DNA of 49,548 bases from Candidatus Hydrogenedentota bacterium (lineage in GTDB: Bacteria; Hydrogenedentota; Hydrogenedentia; Hydrogenedentales; CAIZGN01). The translations under genes were made by a program, and so were the position numbers. The DNA lies in assembly GCA_903932505.1 (NCBI GenBank), contig CAIZGN010000689.1, positions 1-49,548 of the forward strand, in the 5' to 3' direction. Below the pieces are notes generated by a model, which was not told where the DNA came from, searched no databases, and saw only the letters and a list, made by a program, of their open reading frames with translations. Of the stretch, positions 1-8,178 are shown piece after piece; position 1 is the first letter of the stretch; the number at the start of each line of letters is the position of its first letter.

Positions 1-186
1 CGCGAATCGGGAGGCTGATATGCCCGGTTCGGCCATTTTGATGCCGAGCAAGAGAACCACGGGGATCGAGAGCAGCGTGTAAAAACTCGCCGGTCGCCGC
101 TTGTGCGCTGCGGACAGACCCTGACGCAGATAATCGCGCCAACCTCGCAGAGGTTTAATTTCCGGCTCCGATCCCTGGTAGGACAT
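1..186 (-). CDS. Partial hypothetical protein, N-terminus only (MSYQGSEPEIKPLRGWRDYLRQGLSAAHKRRPASFYTLLSIPVVLLLGIKMAEPG...), probable membrane segment; runs off the window edge
   Basis: Open minus-strand frame from ATG at 186 to the window edge with a hydrophobic stretch; absent from the ORF track because it is truncated. Confidence 0.5.
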   Translation of the reverse strand, partial: MSYQGSEPEIKPLRGWRDYLRQGLSAAHKRRPASFYTLLSIPVVLLLGIKMAEPGISASRFA

Positions 187-205
187 TGCCGTTTCCTTTC
201 GCGGC

Positions 206-421
206 TCAGCCGCGCATGGGACAACCACCGGCACTGCTGCAGCCTTCGCAGGCCGGTCTGGCAGCCCCGGAAGAGGGGGACGCGTTCACCGGTGCGAAAT
301 GACTCGCTTGTTTTTCCATTTTTTTGGAGCCGCACGCCGGACACGCGGGCTTGTCCGAGGCGCGAACCAGCAATTCGTTGCGTTCGCCACACTGACCGCA
401 AAGATATTCAAAAAGGGGCAT
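206..421 (-). CDS. FmdB-like small zinc-ribbon protein (71 aa)
   Basis: MPLFEYLCGQCGERNELLVRASDKPACPACGSKK: CxxC...CxxC zinc ribbon with the N-terminal MPxYEYxC pattern of the FmdB/CxxC_CxxC_SSSS family; start is an internal Met of the ORF at 206..553. Confidence 0.8.
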   Translation of the reverse strand: MPLFEYLCGQCGERNELLVRASDKPACPACGSKKMEKQASHFAPVNASPSSGAARPACEGCSSAGGCPMRG

Positions 422-634
422 GTAATGATCTCCAGTAAAGCAAACCCGGGCCGGAGCGCCAACCCTTGTCTCCGCGCAAACCCGCACAGGGATTATACCA
501 AGAATTTCGGTAATCTTGCGAACATCGAATTGAGCGAAGTGCTTTAATCCCATTGCTGTTGATTGGGATTGCCCGGTAACGGGGCATTTGGAGGGGTCTA
601 CCAGGTCTGATGCAATTCTCGGGACTTATCATAT

Positions 635-664
635 TTGACCCTCAACCCCTCCATTTGCTAAGAT
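635..664 (+). promoter_or_regulatory. Putative sigma70 promoter of rpsA (TTGACC-N18-TAAGAT)
   Basis: -35 TTGACC at 635-640 and -10 TAAGAT at 659-664, upstream of rpsA. Confidence 0.5.
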
Positions 665-670
665 CCCGTG

Positions 671-690
671 TTGCCGTCGTGCGACGGCAA
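671..690 (+). promoter_or_regulatory. Stem-loop in the rpsA 5' leader (TTGCCGTC-GTGC-GACGGCAA)
   Basis: Perfect 8-bp inverted repeat with a 4-nt loop between the putative promoter and the Shine-Dalgarno. Confidence 0.5.
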
Positions 691-722
691 ATCCCATCAT
701 GTAAAGGAGATAGGTGGTCGTT

Positions 723-2657
723 ATGAAACAAACTCGGGTTAACAAACAGGGCGCCATGGTCTTCATGGCAAAACTCGCGGAGCAGGAAGACCTGGTCCTC
801 GAACTGGATCAAGAGCTTGCGGTCAACATGGAGACCTTGCTCCAGGAAGCGCCGGAGAATTTCAAGGAAGGCGAGGTCGTTCGTGGCCGCGTTGTTGAAA
901 TCGGCGAAGATCGCATACTCGTTGACATTGGTTACAAGAGCGAAGGGGTGGTCGATTCGTCCGAATTTACGTCCGTCGCCGAACTGACAATTGGCGAGGA
1001 GTTCGACTTTTATATCGAAGAACCGGAAAACGAGCAGGGCATGCCGGTGCTTTCCAAGCAGAAAGCCGATCGCATCAAGAACTGGGAACATGTTCAGCAG
1101 ATTTACGACAACGATGGCATGATCGAAGGTGTGATTACGCGCCGGGTCAAGGGTGGTCTCAAGGTGGACATCGGCATCGACGCGTTCATGCCGGCCAGCC
1201 AGCTGACCTTCCGTCCGACGGGCGATCTCGACCGCTACATCGGTCAGCGCATGGAATTCAAGATTATCAAGCTGACGCGTCGCCGCCGTAACGTGGTGGT
1301 GAGTCGCCGCAAACTGCTCGAAGAGCAGCGCGCCGGTGAGAAGGAGCGTTTGCTGCAGAATATCGAAGTGGGCAAGGCGCTCATGGGCGAAGTGAAGAAT
1401 ATCACCGATTTCGGGGCGTTTGTGGACGTGGGCGGCATCGACGGTCTGCTGCATGTTACCGACATGAGCTGGGGCCGCGTGAAGCACCCCTCGCAGGTGG
1501 TGCAGGTCGGCCAGAAGATCGAAGTCATGGTTCTCAGTTTCGATCCCAAATCGGAGCGCATCAGCTTGGGCCTCAAGCAGAAGAGCGAGAATCCTTGGAA
1601 GTCCGCCGCCGACCGGTATCCGATTGGTTCCGTGGTGCGCGGCAAAGTGGTCAGTATGACCGATTACGGTGCGTTCGTGCAGCTTGAAGAAGGCATCGAA
1701 GGCATGGTTCACGTGAGCGAGATGAGTTGGACCCGTCGTGTGCGGCACCCCAACGAAATCCTGCAACTGGATCAGGAAGTCGACGTCATGGTGTTGGGCG
1801 TGGATCACGACGAAGAGAAGATCGCGCTTGGCATCAAGCAGACGCAGCCGAATCCCTGGAAGCAGCTTAGCGAGCGGTATCCGCTCGGCTCCACCCTCAA
1901 GGGTGTGGTCCGCAACCTGACCGATTACGGTGCGTTCGTCCAAATCGAAGACGGCATCGACGGATTGCTGCATGTGAGCGACCTTTCTTGGACCCGCAAG
2001 ATCACCAACCCCTCCGAAATGCTTCAGAAGGGCCAGGAAATCGAAGTCCGGGTGCTGAGCATCGATCCGGAAGCGGAAAAGATCAGCGTGGGCCTCAAGC
2101 AGCTCCAAGATGATCCTTGGATGGCGGTGATTGAGAAACTGCCCATCGGTTCGCATGCTGAAGTTGAAATCGCGAAGCTGGTGAGTTTCGGTGCCTTCGC
2201 CAAGCTGGACAACGGCGTTGAAGGTCTGATCCACGTGAGTGAGCTTTCCAACGAGCGCGTGCAGAAGCCCGAAGAAGTGCTCAACATCGGTGACAAGGTG
2301 ATGGCGAAGGTCATCAGCATCAGCCCCGCCGAGCGCAAGATTGGCCTGAGCATCCGCGAATACGAACGCGACCTCGAGCAGGGCGCGATGGCCGAGCACG
2401 GCCAGAGTGGCGGTGGCGACCGTGTGGACGTCAGTGCAAGCATGCACGGCGCGGTACCCCAAAGCATGATTCAAGCGGGCCGGAGCTTGGCAGACGTGGC
2501 GCATGAAATGATGGCCGCAGTCAGCCGTGCCGAAGCCGCGAAGCGCGCAGAAGCCGAAGCGGTGAAACAGGCGAGCGAAGCTGCAGTGGCGGAAGAAGCA
2601 CCTGTGGTGGAAGCACCTGCGGAAGAAGCGGCCCCAGAAGCCGGCGACGACGAATAA
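723..2657 (+). CDS. rpsA: 30S ribosomal protein S1 (six S1 RNA-binding domains)
   Basis: Six S1 motifs (e.g. GEVKNITDFGAFVDVGGIDGLLHVTDMSW, GKVVSMTDYGAFVQLEEGIEGMVHVSEMSW); start ATG 723 preceded by AAGGAGA. Confidence 0.95.
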   Translation: MKQTRVNKQGAMVFMAKLAEQEDLVLELDQELAVNMETLLQEAPENFKEGEVVRGRVVEIGEDRILVDIGYKSEGVVDSSEFTSVAELTIGEEFDFYIEEPENEQGMPVLSKQKADRIKNWEHVQQIYDNDGMIEGVITRRVKGGLKVDIGIDAFMPASQLTFRPTGDLDRYIGQRMEFKIIKLTRRRRNVVVSRRKLLEEQRAGEKERLLQNIEVGKALMGEVKNITDFGAFVDVGGIDGLLHVTDMSWGRVKHPSQVVQVGQKIEVMVLSFDPKSERISLGLKQKSENPWKSAADRYPIGSVVRGKVVSMTDYGAFVQLEEGIEGMVHVSEMSWTRRVRHPNEILQLDQEVDVMVLGVDHDEEKIALGIKQTQPNPWKQLSERYPLGSTLKGVVRNLTDYGAFVQIEDGIDGLLHVSDLSWTRKITNPSEMLQKGQEIEVRVLSIDPEAEKISVGLKQLQDDPWMAVIEKLPIGSHAEVEIAKLVSFGAFAKLDNGVEGLIHVSELSNERVQKPEEVLNIGDKVMAKVISISPAERKIGLSIREYERDLEQGAMAEHGQSGGGDRVDVSASMHGAVPQSMIQAGRSLADVAHEMMAAVSRAEAAKRAEAEAVKQASEAAVAEEAPVVEAPAEEAAPEAGDDE

Positions 2658-2774
2658 CGCCCGAATACAGGACCCTTTCACGAGCGCCGCTAGCCAGGCT
2701 CGCGGCGCTCGTTTGCATAACAAAGCAAGAGAGGAGCAGGACGCCCGTTGGGCTGTCCCAAGGAGATCATAGTA

Positions 2775-4592
2775 ATGGCGAAAACACGCAAGCACAAATT
2801 GGCGGGCACGACCATGAGCGGTGCCGACATCATCATGCAGGTGATGGCCGATGAAGGCGTCGACACCATTTTCGGATACAGCGGCGGGGCGATTTTACCC
2901 ACCTACGACGCGGTCTTCCGCTGGAATCGCCGTCACGATAAGAAACACCAAATCAACCTCGTGGTTCCCGCCAACGAACAGGGCGCGGGTTTTATGGCTG
3001 CCGGGTATGCGCGGGTGACGGGAAAGGCGGGCGTATCTTTGGTGACCTCCGGGCCTGGAGCCACCAACAGCGTCACCCCGGTGCGTGATTGCTCGGCCGA
3101 CTCGATACCGATGATTCTGATATGCGGGCAGGTGGCCCGACCCGCCATCGGCACCGATGCTTTCCAGGAAGCCCCTGTTTTTAACATCATGAGTGCCTGC
3201 GCCAAGCACGTCTTCCTCGTGAAGGAGCCCTCGGAACTCGAGGCCACCATGCGGACAGCCTTCCACATTGCGTTGCACGGGCGCCCCGGGCCTGTCGTCA
3301 TCGATGTGCCCAAAGATGTCCAGAATTGGACGGGTGTCTTCGAGGGGGAGGGTATGCTGCCGATGCATGGCTATTTCGAGCGGGTTCAAAAGCTTGAAAA
3401 CGCACGTCTGGAAAAGGAGCAGGCCGCTGAGTTCTTTCGTCTGCTCAAGGCATCGAAGCGCCCGCTGATCTACGCGGGAGGCGGGGTCATTATTGCGAAT
3501 GCCGCCGAGGCGTTGCGGGCTTTTTCAAAGCGCTTCCGCATCCCCGTCGCCACCACCCTTATGGGTATCGGCGCTCTGGACACCCAGGATTCGCTGTGCC
3601 TGAACATGATCGGGATGCACGGTGCGGCCTATGCCAATTATGCGGTGGAGGACTGCGATTTTTTGATTGCTGTGGGTGCTCGTTTTGACGATCGCGTGGC
3701 GGGGGTTCCGAAAGCCTTCGCGGCCAATGCGCGCATCGCCCATATCGACATCGACGAGGCTGAAATCGGCAAGGTGAAGCCGGTCGACTGGTATTTTGTC
3801 GGCGATGCGAAGCATGCCCTGAGCGATCTGCTCGAATTCGGCAAGAACGTGAAATCCGACCACGCCGCATGGATTAAGCATGTTGCGGAACTCAAGCGTG
3901 ACCATCCCATGGGTTATAACGAGGAAAGCGACAAGATTCAACCCCAGCACGCGATTCATGTCCTCAATGAAATCACCAAGGGCGAGGCCATCGTCTGCAC
4001 CGGCGTCGGTCAGCACCAGATGTTCGCCGCGCAGTTCTTCGATTTCAAGGAACCCCGCACTTGGGTCAGCTCCGGTAGCATGGGTACGATGGGGTTTGGT
4101 TTGCCTGCTGCCGTTGGTGCGGCTGCCGCTCGGCCCGGCGCGTTGGTGGTGGACGTCGATGGCGATGGTAGCATCCGCATGAACTTGGGCGAAATGGAGA
4201 CCTGTACGACCTATAACCTGCCCGTGAAGATTCTGCTCTTGAACAATCTGGGGGACGGCATGGTCGTTCAATGGCAGTCGTTCTATTTCGAGGGACGTTT
4301 CTCGGGAACCGACAAGTCGCTGCATTCCAAGGACTTTGTAAAAGCCGCCGAGGCCGACGGATTCAAGTTCGCCAAGCGGGTCAGCAAGAAAGAGCATCTG
4401 CGCGCCGCACTAGAGGAATTTGTCGCTTTTGAAGGCCCAGCGTTCCTTGAAGTGCGCACCGACAAGAACGCCTTTGTGTACCCCATGGTAGGGCCCGGCT
4501 GCACCTACGGGGAAATGATTACCGGCCCCCACATTCCCGGACGCGAAGGGGCATCCAGCGAGGACAAGTTGGACACGGCCGACGCCTTCTAG
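2775..4592 (+). CDS. ilvB: Thiamine-diphosphate-dependent acetolactate synthase, large (catalytic) subunit type
   Basis: ANEQGAGFMAAGYARVTGKAGVSLVTSGPGATN and the ThDP motif GDGSIRMNLGEMETCTTYNLPVKILLLNN; AGGAGA RBS upstream of ATG 2775. Confidence 0.85.
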   Translation: MAKTRKHKLAGTTMSGADIIMQVMADEGVDTIFGYSGGAILPTYDAVFRWNRRHDKKHQINLVVPANEQGAGFMAAGYARVTGKAGVSLVTSGPGATNSVTPVRDCSADSIPMILICGQVARPAIGTDAFQEAPVFNIMSACAKHVFLVKEPSELEATMRTAFHIALHGRPGPVVIDVPKDVQNWTGVFEGEGMLPMHGYFERVQKLENARLEKEQAAEFFRLLKASKRPLIYAGGGVIIANAAEALRAFSKRFRIPVATTLMGIGALDTQDSLCLNMIGMHGAAYANYAVEDCDFLIAVGARFDDRVAGVPKAFAANARIAHIDIDEAEIGKVKPVDWYFVGDAKHALSDLLEFGKNVKSDHAAWIKHVAELKRDHPMGYNEESDKIQPQHAIHVLNEITKGEAIVCTGVGQHQMFAAQFFDFKEPRTWVSSGSMGTMGFGLPAAVGAAAARPGALVVDVDGDGSIRMNLGEMETCTTYNLPVKILLLNNLGDGMVVQWQSFYFEGRFSGTDKSLHSKDFVKAAEADGFKFAKRVSKKEHLRAALEEFVAFEGPAFLEVRTDKNAFVYPMVGPGCTYGEMITGPHIPGREGASSEDKLDTADAF

Positions 4593-4602
4593 ACCACATA
4601 AG

Positions 4603-4637
4603 AAAAGGCGGGATCGCGCAAGCGATCCCGCCTTTTT
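4603..4637. terminator. Strong intrinsic terminator, probably bidirectional between convergent genes
   Basis: AAAAGGCGGGATCGC-GCAA-GCGATCCCGCCTTTTT immediately downstream of ilvB and of the convergent pilin-like gene. Confidence 0.9.
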
Positions 4638-4649
4638 GCATTAGTGGGA

Positions 4650-5063
4650 TCAAGGGGTCGCAGTAATGGAACCGGCTTCGTTGATGGTGAACGTGCGCAC
4701 CCCAGTCCGGTTCGGGGTTTGGGGTTCCGCCGTAATGGTGAAGCTCGAGGTGGAGAAGGCCCCAGTAAAGATATAGCCACTCAGTATGCGGCCCTCCACC
4801 CATTGCGGGTCGAGCAGGAATGGCGGACCTCCAGAGGGGTCGCTGGTTAGTTGGTTCCAGTCGGTGGCGTATTGCTTGTGCGAGGCGTTGTAGGACACCT
4901 CGGCCCCGAATATGGCCTTTAGGTTGGCCTGGGCTGCTGCCTCGTCGGCCGTGACCCGGGCGCGTGCCATGCTTGGGATGACCACGGCAATGATGGTCGT
5001 GAGAACGGCCACTACAATCATCATCTCGATCAGCGTAAAACCACGGTTTTTTCTCACAGTCAA
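4650..5063 (-). CDS. Type IV pilin / type II secretion pseudopilin-like protein
   Basis: Class III prepilin signal RG|FTLIEMMIVVAVLTTIIAVVIP. Confidence 0.85.
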   Translation of the reverse strand: MTVRKNRGFTLIEMMIVVAVLTTIIAVVIPSMARARVTADEAAAQANLKAIFGAEVSYNASHKQYATDWNQLTSDPSGGPPFLLDPQWVEGRILSGYIFTGAFSTSSFTITAEPQTPNRTGVRTFTINEAGSITATP

Positions 5064-5197
5064 ACCCTCCCCACGGTGTCTTGAGTTGCGCGAACTACTA
5101 CTATGCCATGCGGGACTAGTGCGAGTTCATTGTACCGTCAAGTAGCCACAAATGTCACGCAGCGACAAGCCAGGAGCGTGGGGTGCCAAAAACTACG

Positions 5198-5923
5198 CTA
5201 ACTCGCTGCATCCGGCTTGCGTACATGACGTTCGCGGATGTTCAGCATTTCGACCAGCAGGGAAAAAGCCATCGCAAAGTAAATGTAGCCTTTTTCAATG
5301 TGTTTACCCAGTCCTTCCGACACCAGCATGATGCCGATGAGCAGCAGGAAGGCCAACGCCAGCATATGGATCGAGGGGTGGCGGTTGACGAAGGCGGTGA
5401 CGGGCGGGGCAAAGAACATCATGACCATCACCGCGAGAACGACTGCCGCCACCATGATCGGGATTTGCTGCGACATGCCCACGGCCGTAATCACGGAGTC
5501 GATGGAGAAGACGATATCGAGAAGGATGATTTGCACGATGGCCCCGGCAAAGCCGGGTACTTCCCGAAAAGAATGCTCCTTTCCATCGGGTTGATCCATC
5601 TTCTCGTGGATTTCGGTGACCGATTTCCACACGAGGAACAGGCCTCCCAATAGCAGCACGACGTCACGCAGGTTGAAGGGATGATCCAAGATGGTGAAGA
5701 GCGGGGCTTTCATACGGACGATGAGACTGATGGAGAGCAGCAGCAGGATGCGCATAATCATGGCGAGGCTCAAGCCGACACGTTGCGCTTTGGCCCGCTG
5801 CTCTCGGGGCAGGCGTCCAGAGATCAGTGCCAGCACGACGATATTGTCGATACCCAGTACAATTTCCAGCCCGGTCAAGGTGAAAAGGGCCGCCAAACTT
5901 TCAAATGACCACAAACCGTCCAA
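5198..5923 (-). CDS. TerC family integral membrane protein (start approximate, TTG at 5923 or 5914)
   Basis: LTGLEIVLGIDNIVVLALISGRLP...IVQIILLDIVFSIDSVITAVGM: paired TerC motifs with acidic residues; multiple hydrophobic helices. The ORF extension to 7042 is antisense to another gene. Confidence 0.85.
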   Translation of the reverse strand: MDGLWSFESLAALFTLTGLEIVLGIDNIVVLALISGRLPREQRAKAQRVGLSLAMIMRILLLLSISLIVRMKAPLFTILDHPFNLRDVVLLLGGLFLVWKSVTEIHEKMDQPDGKEHSFREVPGFAGAIVQIILLDIVFSIDSVITAVGMSQQIPIMVAAVVLAVMVMMFFAPPVTAFVNRHPSIHMLALAFLLLIGIMLVSEGLGKHIEKGYIYFAMAFSLLVEMLNIRERHVRKPDAAS

Positions 5924-6115
5924 AATATGAAGCTCCCGAAGTGCACGGCCTCCGTAACATTGCTTCGTCCGAGTACGTTTCTCTTTCGATAGTCTGGGCC
6001 GGTTCGACGCTGAGTTTACCGCAATTTGGCAGGGTGAGCCAAATTGAGCGCGGCGAATTGCGTTTCTCACGGTGAATCGCCTAGGCTTGTCACTCACAGG
6101 AATGGAGGATCCGTC

Positions 6116-7300
6116 GTGGGTCGCAAGTGCTTCGCCATATTGCGGTATATCGCCTGGCTGGGGCTGTCCACTGCCTTGGTTCTTCTGGCGGTGGAGGGAA
6201 CCCTGCGTCTGGCGTTTGGACTGCCCAAAGGGCTCTTCTACTTCCGCCCTGTGGACAACCAAAGCCTGTATCTCCCCAACGCCACCCTTCAGATGGTCAT
6301 GGGGCCGGTGCCGTATACCGTGAAGACAAATTCGCTCGGGTTTCGCGGCCCTGAAATCACTTTGGAAAAACCGGCGGGCCTCGTGCGCATTGCCGCGATC
6401 GGTGATTCGGTCACTGATGGATTCTATGTCGACAATGACGATACCTACCCTGCGCAGATGGAGCGCGTGCTGCGGGAACGCGCTGTTGCGGTGGAAGTGG
6501 TGAATGCCGCGCGCGGGAATTCGTCTATTGACCTTGAATACGCAATCCTGCGGCGTTTTGTCCTGCGGCTGAAGCCTGACCTTGTGGTGCTGGCCTTTGT
6601 GGCTAACGACATTGATGACTTGCGCGGCGTGGGGAGGGAAAACTTGATCAATCGGGACTCTTTTGCCTTTGGGCCGGAGCAGGCGGCTGCGGCCAGTGAA
6701 ACCTTGCTGCTGGCCCGCACCGCGCTTGGCGAGCTGGTGTTGGACGCCAGTCTGCGCATGCGTTTTGAAAACTACCGGCGTTTTCAGCGGGGAATGTCGG
6801 TGACCGAGCGGGCCGGGCGGTATACAATTCCTGGGCAGGAGGATCAGGTGGAGTGCTTGCGCGTGTTTGTGGAGCAACACGCTGCGCGCAATGACAGCGT
6901 GCTGCTGTACAAGGCGTTCACGCCGCAACAGCAGGAAACCATCGCCAACTACGCTTATGCACTGGGACACATGCACCAAACACTGGCAGCGCAGGGTACG
7001 CGGCTTCTGTTCGTGTACACGCCGGGGTATAATGAGATACACGACCCTGCAGCACCGCGTATTCTTTGTGCTGCTTTGAGGAAGTCGTGCGAAGAACAGG
7101 GTATCCCCTTTGTGGACACTACCCCTGCTTTTCAGACGGCGTCAAAGAAGGAAATACTGGATCTGGCCCCGGCGGATTTTCACTACAACCCTGCCGGTAA
7201 TCGGGTGCTGGCCGAAGCGGTGGGCATGTACATCGCAGAGAACGGACTCGCGCGCCCCGGTGCGGAATCCACCCTGCAAACGGAAGGAGAAGTACGATGA
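6116..7300 (+). CDS. SGNH/GDSL-type hydrolase with N-terminal membrane anchor
   Basis: GDSVTDGFYVDNDDTYPAQMERVL (block I), NAARGNSSIDL, FVANDIDD, C-terminal DFHYNPAGNRVLAE; GTG start at 6116 after GGAGG. Confidence 0.8.
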   Translation: MGRKCFAILRYIAWLGLSTALVLLAVEGTLRLAFGLPKGLFYFRPVDNQSLYLPNATLQMVMGPVPYTVKTNSLGFRGPEITLEKPAGLVRIAAIGDSVTDGFYVDNDDTYPAQMERVLRERAVAVEVVNAARGNSSIDLEYAILRRFVLRLKPDLVVLAFVANDIDDLRGVGRENLINRDSFAFGPEQAAAASETLLLARTALGELVLDASLRMRFENYRRFQRGMSVTERAGRYTIPGQEDQVECLRVFVEQHAARNDSVLLYKAFTPQQQETIANYAYALGHMHQTLAAQGTRLLFVYTPGYNEIHDPAAPRILCAALRKSCEEQGIPFVDTTPAFQTASKKEILDLAPADFHYNPAGNRVLAEAVGMYIAENGLARPGAESTLQTEGEVR

Positions 7301-8079
7301 TATCGATACTCGCGTTGGTTTTTACACTGCAAGCGGGCCTTGCCCAAGTTCAGTCCGAGGGTGAGCCGCCCGTTCCTATAGCAATCGCTTCGTCGGACCA
7401 CGCGGCTTGGAAAACGGAGATATCGAACGCACTCCAGCAACTGGATCTGCTGGAGTTACTTGGCAAGATCACCCAGATTCATCCCATATCCGTCAATGTG
7501 CCCGGTGACCTCCAGCGCGTTCCCTTGGAGAACACCAAAGGCATGGAAGCCATCGCCAAACAAATCGAAATCCGGGTCACGAAGCTGTACTTGGACAAAC
7601 TGTCATTCCAGCGTCCCGACCAAACCTTGTGGTCGGCCGATCACCCGCTCCTGCCCACGATGGTGAGTTTTGGTGAAATACGCGTCAACGCAGAGGCAAA
7701 AACACCGGCGGGCATAGTCCCTCTTGAGGGTACGTTCCTGGGCGGGGCACTTCCTGCGGACTTTGATATCTTTCGCGATCGCCTTGAGTTGCACCCCACC
7801 CCCGCCCGACGTCAGAATGAGGGAAAGATCGACTCCGTCAAGGTGACGTCCACGGTTCCGCTGGTGGGTCCCATACTCACCAAACTGGCGGGCAAAGACC
7901 TCGCGAAAGCGCTTCTCAACGCGGGCGTGGGCAAGACCCTCACCCTGAAGCAGGGAGAATTGTTGGGCAGTGAAGGCGGTGGGCTGGGATCGGTGCTGCC
8001 ACTGCTCAAGAAAGGCGGGGATGCCGCAGAAGGCGGAAAGGGTGGCGTTGGTTCGTTGTTGGACAGTTTATTGAAATAA
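7297..8079 (+). CDS. Secreted hypothetical protein, translationally coupled to the SGNH hydrolase
   Basis: ATGA overlap with the upstream stop; N-terminal signal-like MISILALVFTLQAGLAQ; no family recognised. Confidence 0.65.
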   Translation: MISILALVFTLQAGLAQVQSEGEPPVPIAIASSDHAAWKTEISNALQQLDLLELLGKITQIHPISVNVPGDLQRVPLENTKGMEAIAKQIEIRVTKLYLDKLSFQRPDQTLWSADHPLLPTMVSFGEIRVNAEAKTPAGIVPLEGTFLGGALPADFDIFRDRLELHPTPARRQNEGKIDSVKVTSTVPLVGPILTKLAGKDLAKALLNAGVGKTLTLKQGELLGSEGGGLGSVLPLLKKGGDAAEGGKGGVGSLLDSLLK

Positions 8080-8178
8080 GAGGCACCCATATTCCCCGGG
8101 ATTTCGCACGGCAGCGCCTGAAGGGCCGGGGGATGTGTTCCCGTTTGCATGATTGGCAAATCCAGAGAGGATATCGGC

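Noticed and set aside
642-2795. 717-aa minus-strand ORF
   Set aside because: Antisense shadow of rpsA, which has six clear S1 domains; His/Leu-rich composition typical of GC-rich antisense frames
3525-4397. 290-aa minus-strand ORF
   Set aside because: Antisense to the ThDP enzyme gene, no recognisable domain
5924-7042. N-terminal extension of the TerC ORF
   Set aside because: Antisense to the SGNH hydrolase; TerC homology begins only at about 5914-5923
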